In this document: piece after piece, positions 29,937-38,603 of the stretch | How positions within the stretch are numbered: the stretch's first letter is position 1 | Layout of the letters: each line of letters begins with the position of its first letter | From: Roseovarius litoreus | Lineage (GTDB): Bacteria; Pseudomonadota; Alphaproteobacteria; Rhodobacterales; Rhodobacteraceae | Length of the DNA: 64,000 nucleotides | Direction: 5' to 3' | Assembly (NCBI RefSeq): GCF_900142765.1 | Contig: NZ_FRCB01000010.1 | Span: 54,014 to 118,013, forward strand | Notes under the pieces: model-generated | Database searches by the model: none | What the model saw: the letters and a program-made list of their open reading frames with translations, nothing else | Told to the model about the DNA's origin: nothing | Translations under genes and position numbers: made by a program

Positions 29937-30446
29937 ATGACAAGGCGCGAAAGCACGACACGGGGTTTCAAGCGCACCGCACAGCTTGTGCAGGGGCGCA
30001 TCCGCCATGCCTCGGAAAGCCGCGGCTTCGCACAGACCCGGCTGCTCACCCATTGGCCCGAAATCGTGGGCGAGGATATCGCCGCCATCGCCCGGCCCGT
30101 CAACATCTCCTACACCCGGCAGGGGTTCGGGGCGACCCTGACGGTGCTGACCACCGGCGCGCAGGCCCCCATGCTCGAGATGCAGAAGGAAACCCTGCGC
30201 GAAAAGGTCAACGCCGTTTACGGCTATAACGCCATCGCCCGTATCCGGGTGACCCAGACCGCGCCCACCGGCTTCGCCGAAGGGCAGGCCAGCTTCCAAC
30301 ACCGGCCCGCCGAACCGGAACAAGCCGCCCCCGATCCGCAAACGCAGGCCCGCGCCGCCGATCTGGCCGCTCCGATCGGCGATGCCGGTCTCAGATCGGC
30401 GCTTGAAGCCCTGGGGCGGAACGTTCTATCCAGATCCAAACGCTGA
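29937..30446 (+). CDS. DUF721 / DciA-like protein
   Basis: A 169-residue protein. Residues 10-105 carry the DUF721 fold: LVQGRIRHASESRGFAQTRLLTHWPEIVGEDIAAIARPVNIS and then LTVLTTGAQAPMLEMQKETLREKVNAVYGYNAIARIRV. DUF721 includes DciA, the helicase-loading partner of DnaB in bacteria without DnaC; alphaproteobacterial members are usually placed there. The C-terminal third is polar and probably disordered. It is divergent from mutY and 21 bp before the DsbA-like gene. AGGAAGCC precedes the start. Confidence 0.85.
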   Translation: MTRRESTTRGFKRTAQLVQGRIRHASESRGFAQTRLLTHWPEIVGEDIAAIARPVNISYTRQGFGATLTVLTTGAQAPMLEMQKETLREKVNAVYGYNAIARIRVTQTAPTGFAEGQASFQHRPAEPEQAAPDPQTQARAADLAAPIGDAGLRSALEALGRNVLSRSKR

Positions 30447-30467
30447 CAAAACCGAAAGGGATCACGC

Positions 30468-31133
30468 ATGACCCGACTGACCGCAATCGCGGCCCTCTGT
30501 CTCGCACTCGTCGCCGGCGCCGGCTGGTGGCTGACCTCCGGCAGCACCACTCCGCCCGATCTCACCTTCGCCGCCAATGCGCAGGAAGCCTCCCAGATCG
30601 ACACCTCCTCGATCACCGAAATGTCGATCGGCAATCCAGATGCGGCGGTCACCGTGATCGAATACGCCTCGTTCACCTGCCCGCATTGCGCCGATTTTCA
30701 CGGCGGTCAGTTCAAGCAGCTCAAGTCCGACTATATCGACACCGGCAAGATCAACTTCATCTACCGCGATGTCTATTTCGACCGCTTCGGTCTCTGGGCG
30801 TCGATGCTCGCGCGCTGCGGCGGGCAAGAGCGGTTCTTCGGCCTGACCGCAATGCTCTACGAAAAGCAGAAGGACTGGGTCGGCAAGGGTGATCCGGTGG
30901 GCATCGCCAATGAATTGCGCCGCATCGGCAAGGTCGCCGGTCTGCAAGAGGACCGCATCGAGGAATGTCTCGCCGATCAGGACAAGGCCAAAACGCTGGT
31001 GGCATGGTACCAGAAGAACGCCGAAGCCGATGATGTCACCTCGACGCCGACACTTGTCATCAATGGCCAGAAATACTCCAACATGGCCTATGCCGACCTC
31101 AAGGCGATCATCGACGAGAAGCTGGGCAACTGA
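30468..31133 (+). CDS. DsbA-like thiol oxidoreductase
   Basis: A 221-residue exported protein: a signal peptide or anchor (residues 1-25), then a thioredoxin fold with the active-site motif FTCPHCADFHGG near residue 71-76 and the cis-Pro loop STPTLVINGQ near residue 192. The DsbA family oxidises or reshuffles disulfides in the periplasm. An extra Cys pair (ARCGG and EECLADQ) is present. It sits with mutY and the DUF721 gene, a neighbourhood that I recall from other alphaproteobacteria. Its stop overlaps the next start by one base (TGATG). Confidence 0.88.
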   Translation: MTRLTAIAALCLALVAGAGWWLTSGSTTPPDLTFAANAQEASQIDTSSITEMSIGNPDAAVTVIEYASFTCPHCADFHGGQFKQLKSDYIDTGKINFIYRDVYFDRFGLWASMLARCGGQERFFGLTAMLYEKQKDWVGKGDPVGIANELRRIGKVAGLQEDRIEECLADQDKAKTLVAWYQKNAEADDVTSTPTLVINGQKYSNMAYADLKAIIDEKLGN

Positions 31134-32245
31134 TGAGTGCACCACTCGCCGGCCTCAAGGTTGTCGAACTCGCCCGTATTCTGGCCGGTCCCTGGGCCGG
31201 CCAGACCCTTGCCGATCTGGGCGCCGAGGTGATCAAGATCGAAAGCCCCGCAGGCGATGACACCCGCCAATGGGGCCCGCCCTTCATCGAACGCGATGGT
31301 GATCGCTCCGCCGCCTATTTCCATTCCACCAATCGCGGCAAGGCCAGTGTCGCGGTGGATTTCCGCACGCCCGAAGGGCAGGCGCATCTGCGCGACATCA
31401 TCCGCGACGCCGATATCTTGATCGAGAATTTCAAGGTCGGCGGTCTGGCGAAATATGGCCTTGATTACGACAGCCTCGCCGCGATCAATCCCGGCCTGAT
31501 CTATTGCTCGATCACCGGCTTCGGTCAGGATGGGCCCTACGCGCATCGCGCCGGCTACGATTACATCATTCAGGGCATGTCGGGCCTCATGTCGATCACC
31601 GGCCATCCCGATGGCCAGCCCACCAAGGTGGGCGTCGCCGTCACGGATGTCTTCACCGGGGTCTATGCCACCACCGCGATCCTTGCCGCGCTGCACCAGC
31701 GCGGCGCCACTGGCAAGGGGCAGCATATCGACATGGCATTGCTGGACGTGGCGGTATCGATCACCGCCAATCAGGCGATGAACTACCTGTCCACCGGCAC
31801 GCCGCCGGGCCGTCTTGGCAATTTTCATCCCAATCTCTCTCCCTATCAGGTCTTCGACTGCGCCGATGGGTTCATCATCATCGCCGTGGGCAACGACGCG
31901 CAATTCACCCGTTTCTGTGCGCTTTTGGGCTGTCCCGATCTGGCCGATGACCCGGACTACGCGACCAATCCCGCCCGTGTATCCAACCGCAAAAAGCTTG
32001 ATGATTTGCTAACGGAACGCACGAAACGCTTTTCCAAGGCCGATCTTCTGGCCGCCTGCGAGGAACAGGGCGTGCCCGCAGGCCCGATCAACGATCTGGC
32101 CGAGGTCTTCGAAGACCCGCAGATCAAGGCACGCGGCATGAAGGTCGAGCTTGACGGCGTGCCCGGTGTGCGCTCGCCGTTCCGGTTTTCCGGCGCCGAG
32201 CTGGCGCTTGTCCGCCCCTCGCCCCGGCTTGACGAAGACGGCTGA
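31133..32245 (+). CDS. CaiB/BaiF family III CoA-transferase
   Basis: A 370-residue enzyme. It starts LAGLKVVELARILAGPWAGQTLADLGAEVIKIE, the usual family opening, and has the catalytic Asp in GQHIDMALLDV near residue 200. Later blocks are NLSPYQVFDCADGFIIIAVGND and the C-terminal GVPAGPINDLAEVFEDPQ. The family moves CoA between carboxylic acids. The substrate cannot be told here; many copies in marine bacteria are unassigned. It is translationally coupled to the DsbA-like gene, though no common pathway is evident. Confidence 0.9.
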   Translation: MSAPLAGLKVVELARILAGPWAGQTLADLGAEVIKIESPAGDDTRQWGPPFIERDGDRSAAYFHSTNRGKASVAVDFRTPEGQAHLRDIIRDADILIENFKVGGLAKYGLDYDSLAAINPGLIYCSITGFGQDGPYAHRAGYDYIIQGMSGLMSITGHPDGQPTKVGVAVTDVFTGVYATTAILAALHQRGATGKGQHIDMALLDVAVSITANQAMNYLSTGTPPGRLGNFHPNLSPYQVFDCADGFIIIAVGNDAQFTRFCALLGCPDLADDPDYATNPARVSNRKKLDDLLTERTKRFSKADLLAACEEQGVPAGPINDLAEVFEDPQIKARGMKVELDGVPGVRSPFRFSGAELALVRPSPRLDEDG

Positions 32246-32269
32246 CACCGCGGCACTGCCGACGCCGCA

Positions 32270-32283
32270 TTGATTCAGATCAA
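32270..32283. promoter_or_regulatory. FNR box upstream of ferredoxin gene
   Basis: TTGATTCAGATCAA is a perfect match to the FNR/FnrL consensus TTGAT-N4-ATCAA. It lies about 120 bases before the ferredoxin start, in the only gap in front of it. This implies induction of the ferredoxin under low oxygen. Confidence 0.8.
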
Positions 32284-32401
32284 GAGTGGCGGTGCCGATT
32301 CGGTTTACCTTGGGTCATTGCGCCTGTTTCGGATAGCGTCCCGTCTCCTCCCCGTGTGCAACCTGATCCGGTTCCGGCGTCCGTCCTGAGATGAGGGCAC
32401 C

Positions 32402-32746
32402 ATGCTGCATACCGACGATCACACAACCGACGATCACACTCCCCCCGATCCCCTTCCGACTGCCCGTCGCCGTCCGCCGCGCCCTCCCGGTGCGCGTTCC
32501 GAAGACGGCCTTGCAGCCCGCTGCACCGGATGCGGCGATTGCGTCTCGGTGTGCCCGGCCTCGATCCTGTCGCTCGATCCCGATGGCTACCCGGTTCTGC
32601 GGGGGGCTGACCGTTGCGGGCATTGCGGTCTTTGCGCAGATGTCTGCATGTTCGGTGCGATCGAACTCACGGCCCGCACCCGCGCCGGTCTGGCCCTCGT
32701 GATGGCGATCGAACGCGGCATGTCGCGCCACCCCGGCGAGGGCTGA
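32402..32746 (+). CDS. 2[4Fe-4S] ferredoxin, NapF-like
   Basis: A 114-residue protein. After a disordered His/Asp/Pro-rich stretch (1-38) come two cluster motifs: CTGCGDCVSVCP (about residues 41-52) and CGHCGLCADVCM (about 76-87). The second lacks the usual Pro after the last Cys. The layout resembles NapF-type or electron-bifurcation-type ferredoxins. It stands alone behind a perfect FNR box, which points to use in low-oxygen or nitrate-linked electron flow. Partner enzymes are not in the window. An inverted repeat follows it. Confidence 0.82.
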   Translation: MLHTDDHTTDDHTPPDPLPTARRRPPRPPGARSEDGLAARCTGCGDCVSVCPASILSLDPDGYPVLRGADRCGHCGLCADVCMFGAIELTARTRAGLALVMAIERGMSRHPGEG

Positions 32747-32754
32747 GCCGGGTG

Positions 32755-32779
32755 ATTTGTGTACGGGATGGACACAAAT
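32755..32779 (+). terminator. Inverted repeat after the ferredoxin gene
   Basis: ATTTGTGT and ACACAAAT (8-bp arms) with a 9-base loop, 9 bases after the stop. No T-run; it may be a weak terminator or part of the repeat module described in the findings. Confidence 0.4.
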
Positions 32780-32812
32780 TCCGGAAATCTCTCCGCAGGT
32801 CGTCCTGAACGC

Positions 32813-32838
32813 GTGTAGGTTTCGTACGAAACCTACAC
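32813..32838. repeat. 26-bp perfect palindrome containing GGTTTCGTACGAAA
   Basis: The sequence reads the same on both strands over 26 bases, with arms GTGTAGGTTTCGT (32813-32825) and ACGAAACCTACAC (32826-32838) and no loop. It starts two bases after the lpxK stop. A second copy of its core, TTTCGTACGAAA, follows the pyrF stop at 42268-42279. It may serve as a terminator-like hairpin for lpxK, but the shared core suggests a protein-binding or repeat role. Confidence 0.6.
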
Positions 32839-32840
32839 AT

Positions 32841-33842
32841 CTACTCCCGCCGCAGCCCGACCCGCGCCAGCACCTCCTCCAGCGGGGTCCAGTCCTCCAG
32901 CTCCAGCCGCACCGGAAGGGTCAGAACCTTCTTGCGAAACTCCGCCGGAAGCCGCACCGCATCCTTCTCGGTGGTGACCAGTTGGGCATGGATCAGCTTG
33001 GCTTCGGCCTCCAGCCGCATCATCAGCGCCTGGGTCAGCGGCTGATGGTCCTCCAGCGCCTCCGCGCGGGCGACCTCTCCTCCAAGCCCTTGTAAAGTCG
33101 CAAAGAACTTCGCGGGATTGCCGATGCCCGCAAAGGCCAGAAAGCGCGTCCCGGTCCAGTCCATCCCGGTTTGCAGCGGTGCCAGACGGCCTTTGACATG
33201 CGGCACAGCGATCGCCTTGCCCCATCTGTCGACAAAGCTCTCCTGCGCCGCCTTCGGCCCGATCGACAAGACGGCATCCGCCCGCGCCAGCCCCTTGGCC
33301 ACCGGTTCGCGCAATGGCCCCGCCGGAATGCAGCGCCCATTGCCGAAACCCTGCACCGCGTCCACCACGATGAGGGATATATCCTTTCTTATCAACGGGT
33401 TCTGGTGCCCGTCATCCATCACGATCACATCCGCCCCGGCCAGTTCCGCCGCCTTGGCCGCCGCCGCCCGGTCCTTCCCGACCCAAATCCGCGTAAAGGC
33501 CGAAATCAGCAGTGGTTCATCTCCAACCTCTTGGGACGTATGAGTTTTTTCGTCCACCTCCACGGGTCCATCCAGCGTTCCGCCATGCCCGCGCGAGATC
33601 ACATGCACCGTTTTGCCCATCGCCTGCAGATGTTGGACAAGCGCGATGACCGTTGGGGTCTTCCCGGTGCCGCCTGCATTGATGTTACCCACGCAAATAA
33701 CTGGAATTGCTGGGAAATATTTCGGTTTCGCGGCAACCCTCCGGGCCGTTGCGGTGGCGTAAAGCGCGCCCAGGGGCGCCAGGACCCGCGCTTTCAGCGC
33801 CGGTGTGTCGGGGTCCGTGAACCAGAAATCCGGCGCGCGCAT
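32841..33842 (-). CDS. lpxK: Tetraacyldisaccharide 4'-kinase LpxK
   Basis: A 333-residue inner-membrane-associated kinase that adds the 4'-phosphate to the lipid A precursor (EC 2.7.1.130). The Walker A loop is [18 protein letters not shown] near residues 50-68, and the DDGHQNP motif, with its key Asp-His, is near residue 140. A later block is [16 protein letters not shown]. The start ATG at 33842 overlaps the waaA stop by one base (TGATG), so the two are coupled in the lipid A/Kdo pathway. Confidence 0.95.
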   Translation of the reverse strand: MRAPDFWFTDPDTPALKARVLAPLGALYATATARRVAAKPKYFPAIPVICVGNINAGGTGKTPTVIALVQHLQAMGKTVHVISRGHGGTLDGPVEVDEKTHTSQEVGDEPLLISAFTRIWVGKDRAAAAKAAELAGADVIVMDDGHQNPLIRKDISLIVVDAVQGFGNGRCIPAGPLREPVAKGLARADAVLSIGPKAAQESFVDRWGKAIAVPHVKGRLAPLQTGMDWTGTRFLAFAGIGNPAKFFATLQGLGGEVARAEALEDHQPLTQALMMRLEAEAKLIHAQLVTTEKDAVRLPAEFRKKVLTLPVRLELEDWTPLEEVLARVGLRRE

Positions 33843-35056
33843 CACCTTGCCCCCATCACATCAAGCGTATCCTGCACGAGATCCATGATTTTGTCAGTGA
33901 CTTCAGAGCCTTGCGAGGCCACGTCCCATGCCGCATGCGCCATCGCTGCCGATTGGTCCGGCGCGATCAACCGCTGCACCGCCGCCGCCAACGTCTCGGA
34001 ATCCTTGACGATTCTCGCTGCTCCGGCCTCGGCGAACCGTGAGTAGCTCGACAGGTACCGCCGCACGTTCGGCCCATACAGGATCGCCGATCCATGCGCC
34101 GCCGGCTCATTCGGATCGCGCCCCCATTGCCCGCTTTCCAGCGAGCTGCCCATGAAGGTGATCGGCGCAAGCCGATACCACAACCCCATTTCACCAAAGG
34201 TATCCGCCAGCAAAATCTGTGTCGTTTCCTCGGGCATGGCTCCTTCCGACCACACCGCAACCCGCCAGCCCTTCTCCTGCAGGCGGGTCTTGAAACCCGG
34301 CCCGTCAGCCGGATCGTCCGGCACGACCACCAGCAAAGTCCGGTGCGCGAGGCGGCTGACCACCCGGTGCGTTTCCATGATCGTGTCCAATTCGCCCGGC
34401 TGGATCATCGCGGCCAGCCATACTGGCCGCCCGCGCAGCAGCGAAGCCATCTCTTCGCGGTCGGACTCGTTGTAATTCAGGGCAATGGCGCCTTCCTGAA
34501 ACGGGCCGGTGACCAAAACCTCGGTGTCCTTCACGCCAATACGATTGAGAAAGCGGACAGTCGTACCCGATCGCGCCATGATCAGCGCGAACCGTTCCAG
34601 CAGCGCGCGGGGCAGGTCGGGAAACCAGCGCCAAGCCGAATGGTCAAGCAAGGCTTCGGTCGCGTCCACCAAATAAAGCGGCACCTCGTTTTCATCCGCC
34701 ACGCTAATGAACGCAGGGTGCAGGTTGCCCCCGGCCCAAAGGCATATATCCGGCTTCCAATGGTCGAGAAACGCTTTTGCATTGGCGATCGTATCCGCCG
34801 GAAGCCTTTGTCTCAGAACGTTTTTCGAGCGCGTTTGCCCGATCGGCTCGTCCGGGGTTGTCAGCAGCATGACAAGCCCCGGTCGCTGTGCTGCCAGTCG
34901 TCCGGCAAGTTGTTGAAGAGCGTCGACATGCTGCGGCTCTACAGCATAGGCCCAGATCAGCTCTCCCTCGGGGCGCTCGATCTCGGGGCGGGTGATATCC
35001 TGAGAAGACCGACGGGAATAGGCCAGATACGCCGCAAGGCTGAGCGATCGCCGCAT
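33842..35056 (-). CDS. waaA: 3-deoxy-D-manno-octulosonic acid transferase (Kdo transferase)
   Basis: A 404-residue GT30-type protein. Family features: [33 protein letters not shown] for the N-terminal acceptor domain, [36 protein letters not shown] for the hinge, and the donor motif with [44 protein letters not shown] at about 285-330. It would add Kdo to lipid A precursor. The GGxNxxEP motif of typical WaaA reads [14 protein letters not shown] here, a diverged form. The start [10 protein letters not shown] at 35056 is chosen over an open frame of 27 more codons. It is coupled to lpxK. Confidence 0.85.
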   Translation of the reverse strand: MRRSLSLAAYLAYSRRSSQDITRPEIERPEGELIWAYAVEPQHVDALQQLAGRLAAQRPGLVMLLTTPDEPIGQTRSKNVLRQRLPADTIANAKAFLDHWKPDICLWAGGNLHPAFISVADENEVPLYLVDATEALLDHSAWRWFPDLPRALLERFALIMARSGTTVRFLNRIGVKDTEVLVTGPFQEGAIALNYNESDREEMASLLRGRPVWLAAMIQPGELDTIMETHRVVSRLAHRTLLVVVPDDPADGPGFKTRLQEKGWRVAVWSEGAMPEETTQILLADTFGEMGLWYRLAPITFMGSSLESGQWGRDPNEPAAHGSAILYGPNVRRYLSSYSRFAEAGAARIVKDSETLAAAVQRLIAPDQSAAMAHAAWDVASQGSEVTDKIMDLVQDTLDVMGAR

Positions 35057-35370
35057 GGGGTCTACCCGCGCTCCGTGCGCGCCGAAGGGGCCGTTTTCCC
35101 CCTGCCGGAGACCCGGTCGCGGGCGCGATATCTGCAAGGAAAATCAAGTCTTTCCAAAGGCCCGAACGCACCGCACCCGTGGTCCAGCAGCGTTCTGCCG
35201 CAGGCCGGATCGAAGCTATGGGCCATCGGGAATGTCCTTGTCGATTTTGTGTTCAGATGCAGGGTATTCTATTGCCGCGCAGCGTCAAGCGCATGGCCCT
35301 CGCCGCCCCCGCAGTCTTGACGCAGGCGGTAAAACGGGCCACCAGACAGGCTCCTTATGCGGACAAAACC
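35057..35370. other. Divergent promoter region, waaA / glutamine amidotransferase
   Basis: About 310 bases between divergent starts. No gene, clear operator or RNA was recognised. The part around 35235-35275 (GTCGATTTTGTGTTCAGATG and TATTCTATTG) is AT-richer and a likely promoter for one side. Confidence 0.35.
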
Positions 35371-36117
35371 ATGCCGAAACCCTTTCTTATCCTGCAGTTG
35401 CGCCCCGAGGCCGAGGCCGCCGACGATGAATTCGCGGCAATCCTGTGCAAGGCGGGACTGACCCCGGACGAGGCGCATCGCATCCGCCTTGATCAGCAGC
35501 GGCTGCCAAGTGATCTGTCGCTCGATGATCATGCCGGTGTCATCGTGGGGGGCGGGCCGGGCTGCGTCAGCGATGCGCCCGAGGAAAAATCTCCGATCGA
35601 GGCGCGGATCGAAGCCGATGTGCTGTCCCTGATGCCGCAGATCACCGAGCGGGATTTTCCTTTTCTGGGGTGCTGTTACGGGATCGGGATCCTTGGCAAG
35701 CATCTTGATGGCGAGGTCGGCAAAGGGCGCTATGGCGAGCCTGTGGGAACATCGGATTGCAGCCTTACGGACGCGGGGCGCGCCGATCCCCTTCTGGCGG
35801 ATATGCCCGATCGGTTTCAGGCGTTCGTCGGCCACAAGGAGGCGCTCGAGGCCTTGCCCGAGGGCTGCGCGCATCTGGTGCATTCCCCGGCCTGTCCGTT
35901 CCAGATGGTGCGCTATGGGCGGCATGTCTATGCCACGCAGTTTCATCCCGAGGCGGACGCGCAAGGCTTTGAAACAAGGATAAAAATCTATCGGTACAGG
36001 GGATATTTTCCGCCCGATACCGCCGAGGATCTGATCGCCATGTGCCGCGCCGCCGAGGTGCATGCACCCGAGCGGATCTTGAGGAATTTCGTGAAACGCT
36101 ACCGCGCTGATGCGTGA
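35371..36117 (+). CDS. Class I glutamine amidotransferase-like protein
   Basis: A 248-residue protein of the GMP-synthase-like amidotransferase group. The nucleophile Cys is in FLGCCYGIG near residue 102, where the usual motif G-x-C-x-G is seen, and the His-Glu pair in ATQFHPEAD near residue 195. The enzyme family releases ammonia from glutamine or related gamma-glutamyl bonds. It stands alone, with no synthase domain, so it may act as a gamma-glutamyl hydrolase. The ATG at 35371 (MPKPFLILQLRPE) is where the domain starts. It overlaps the 3' end of the converging oxidoreductase gene by 19 bases. Confidence 0.8.
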   Translation: MPKPFLILQLRPEAEAADDEFAAILCKAGLTPDEAHRIRLDQQRLPSDLSLDDHAGVIVGGGPGCVSDAPEEKSPIEARIEADVLSLMPQITERDFPFLGCCYGIGILGKHLDGEVGKGRYGEPVGTSDCSLTDAGRADPLLADMPDRFQAFVGHKEALEALPEGCAHLVHSPACPFQMVRYGRHVYATQFHPEADAQGFETRIKIYRYRGYFPPDTAEDLIAMCRAAEVHAPERILRNFVKRYRADA

Positions 36118-37355
36118 AAGCGGTTGGCGTCGTATGGGGCCAGGTCCATGTTGGGGCGCTGCCCGTCGATCAGCCCGGCGATGATCCGGCCTGTCTTGGG
36201 ACCGGCAGTCAGGCCGACATGCTGATGACCGAAGGCGGCAAAGACCCCCGTTCCGCCCAATTCGCCGACCAAAGGAAGGCTGTCCGGCGTCGAGGGGCGA
36301 AAGCCCATCCATTCCTCGACATGATCGGCGCGAAGGTCCGGAAACACCTTGTTTACATGGCTCCGGATCAGCTTGAGAGGGGCGGCGGAGGGGCCTTTTT
36401 CGATCCCCCCAAGCTCGACCGTGCCGGCGCAACGCAGGCCGGTAGCCATGGGGTTCACGGCGAACTTGCCGGCCGAGATCATCAGCGGGTGCCGGGGCAT
36501 CTGCGAGGGGTTGACGAAATGCAGGTGATAGCCACGCTCGGCCTCGAGATGAACCTTGATCCCCAGCTTGCGCATCAGCGGTTTCGACCAGATGCCAGCG
36601 GCCAGAACCGCATGGTCGCACGGCATCGGTCCCTGATCGGTCTCGACCCCGGTGATGCGCCCGTCGGTCAGGGTTATGTCCTTGATCTCGCGTTGTAAAT
36701 ACTGGCCACCTTCATCGCGCAGAACCTCGGCCAGATCGGCCATGTATGCGCCGGGATCGGCGATATGGCCATGCCCCTTGAGCACCGCCAGACAGCCGAC
36801 GGAGGGGCCGAGCATCGGCTCGATCTCCTGCACCTGTGGTCCTTCATGGAGCGTGGGGATCATGCCCACTTCGCGCTTGATGCCCCATGCAAAGGCATCT
36901 GCGTCAAAGGCCTTGCGCGAGGGGTATGCATAGCCGAAATCACTGGAAATCACCCATTTCGCAGCGCGGGTGCCGCGTGTCAGGGCGATATGCTGATCGA
37001 CGCTGTCGGTGACAATGGGGATCAGCGCGTCGATCATGCGGCGGCAATCGCGGGGGTTGGCATTGCCCACGAAACGCGCCAGCCAGGGCGCGAGCCGGGG
37101 CAGATAGCCCCATTGCATGAACAGCGGTGAGTTGGGATTTACAAGGTATTTCAAGCCTGTAGTCAGAAGATCAGGGGTGTTCACCGGCACCATGGCCCAT
37201 TGCGCCAGCAAGCCCGCGTTCCCATAGGACGCCCCCGCGCCCGGTCCGTCCCGGTCGACCAGCGTGACGTCATGGCCGGCGCGGCGGAGCCAGATCGCGG
37301 AGCTGAGGCCGCAGATGCCGGCGCCGATCACGATGATCTTTCTGGGTGTGGTCAT
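36099..37355 (-). CDS. FAD-dependent D-amino-acid dehydrogenase-like oxidoreductase
   Basis: A 418-residue DAO-family flavoprotein. The FAD motif is KIIVIGAGICGLSSAIWLRRAGHDVTLVD at residues 5-33. The substrate-domain pattern QEIEPML, YLQREI and the C-terminal MGFRPSTPDSLPLVGEL...HQHVGLTAGPKTGRIIAGLIDG match DadA-type enzymes, which oxidise D-amino acids to keto acids and ammonia, passing electrons to the chain. No racemase is adjacent. The start at 37355 is chosen (MTTPRK) over ATG 10 codons upstream. A tandem 11-bp repeat lies about 125 bp upstream and may be in its promoter. Confidence 0.85.
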   Translation of the reverse strand: MTTPRKIIVIGAGICGLSSAIWLRRAGHDVTLVDRDGPGAGASYGNAGLLAQWAMVPVNTPDLLTTGLKYLVNPNSPLFMQWGYLPRLAPWLARFVGNANPRDCRRMIDALIPIVTDSVDQHIALTRGTRAAKWVISSDFGYAYPSRKAFDADAFAWGIKREVGMIPTLHEGPQVQEIEPMLGPSVGCLAVLKGHGHIADPGAYMADLAEVLRDEGGQYLQREIKDITLTDGRITGVETDQGPMPCDHAVLAAGIWSKPLMRKLGIKVHLEAERGYHLHFVNPSQMPRHPLMISAGKFAVNPMATGLRCAGTVELGGIEKGPSAAPLKLIRSHVNKVFPDLRADHVEEWMGFRPSTPDSLPLVGELGGTGVFAAFGHQHVGLTAGPKTGRIIAGLIDGQRPNMDLAPYDANRFHASAR

Positions 37356-37479
37356 GGTGGGGTCCGAATGTTGTGCTGAAGGCACCTAATCCGAGGTTTT
37401 GGACCGGGGCAAGCGGGTGTTTTCGCGCGCGAGGCGCGAATCACCACCAAAGCCCTTGGTTAACAGGCCAAACCGGCCT

Positions 37480-37523
37480 CGGTATCGCGTCGGTATCACG
37501 TCGGTATCGCGTCGGTATCGAGG
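37480..37523. repeat. Four tandem 11-bp repeats
   Basis: The units are CGGTATCGCGT, CGGTATCACGT, CGGTATCGCGT and CGGTATCGAGG, with no gaps. Three are near-identical and the last differs at two or three positions. They lie upstream of the D-amino-acid dehydrogenase-like gene and downstream of the LysR gene. The 11-bp period is about one helical turn. Confidence 0.85.
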
Positions 37524-37555
37524 ACGGTGCAGGCGAGGGTTAACGCGCCGCGCGG

Positions 37556-38473
37556 TCAGGCCCGGGAAATGATCGCGCCGGGATTGGCGAAATAGGACTG
37601 ACAGCGGGCGACGAATTCGCTGACGGCCCGGCGCGGCGCCTGCTTGTTGTAGCCGACCGACAAGGTGAGGGTGGGCAGAGGATCGAGGATCGGACGCGCG
37701 ACAACGCGATTGCCCGCATAGCTGATATCGGTCAGCGGCAGCATGTTGAGGATCGCGCAGCCCGCGCCGCTGCCCACAAGGCTGCGGACCATTTCGGTGG
37801 AATTGGCGTGGGCGACAATGGTTGGGCGCTGTCCTGCCATGTCGAAGAGCCGGCTGTAATAGTCAGTGACCACAGGCCGGTCCAGGGTGATGACCGGTTC
37901 CTCCAGCAGATCGGCAAGATGGATCGCCGGCTGCGCGGCCAGAGGGTGATCCGCCGCCAGAAGGCAATAGGCGGGCGCCTCGATCAACGGGTCATGGTCG
38001 ATCCAGGGTGCTGCCGCGTCGGAGACGAAGAGGATCGCATCATATTCGCCCCGGTGCAGGCCAAGCTGCACCGCGTCGTTGTCGCCTTCGTGCAGGTGCA
38101 GGGTCAGGTCGTGGCGGGGCTGCATCAGGTTGGACAGGATTCCCGGCAGAAACGCTGGGGCGACGGGCGAATAATACCCGACGCGCAAAGCCCCGGTGAA
38201 GGACCGTTTCAATTCCGCGCCATCCTTGAGAACCGTATCGAACTCTTCCAGCAGCGTCGCGAACTTGCGCAGCATAACCTGACCGTCGGCGGTGGGTGTG
38301 ATCCCGCGCGAGCGTTGCCGCGTCACCAGCTTGAGTTGGAAATGCGCCTCGATCTGGTCGATGGCGGCCGACACCGCCGAGGCGGCGATCCGAAGCTCGG
38401 TTGCGGCGCGCGAAATGTTGCCGTGCCGCAGGGCGACTGTGAAATAGCGCATGGCTTTCAAGCTGACGGTCAT
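37556..38473 (-). CDS. LysR-family transcriptional regulator
   Basis: A 305-residue LysR protein: winged helix MRYFTVALRHGNISRAATELRIAASAVSAAIDQIEAHF in residues 8-45, then a two-lobe effector domain (GALRVGYYSPVAPAFLPGIL, GEYDAILFVSD, LLAADHPLAAQPAIHLADL). The start at 38473 is chosen because homology begins there and a further 35 codons upstream are open but unlikely. It is divergent from the fatty-acid-hydroxylase-family gene (131-bp gap), which it may regulate. The effector is unknown. Confidence 0.88.
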   Translation of the reverse strand: MTVSLKAMRYFTVALRHGNISRAATELRIAASAVSAAIDQIEAHFQLKLVTRQRSRGITPTADGQVMLRKFATLLEEFDTVLKDGAELKRSFTGALRVGYYSPVAPAFLPGILSNLMQPRHDLTLHLHEGDNDAVQLGLHRGEYDAILFVSDAAAPWIDHDPLIEAPAYCLLAADHPLAAQPAIHLADLLEEPVITLDRPVVTDYYSRLFDMAGQRPTIVAHANSTEMVRSLVGSGAGCAILNMLPLTDISYAGNRVVARPILDPLPTLTLSVGYNKQAPRRAVSEFVARCQSYFANPGAIISRA

Positions 38474-38603
38474 GCTGGCCCTCCGGTCCGGGAGTATCCT
38501 CGGAATTTTCGGGGAAAATGCAAAGTATTTTCTGTTTTTCACATAAACGACGCCGGGCGATACTTGGCCGCAACCCATCGATCCACACGCGAAGGAGGCC
38601 AGG

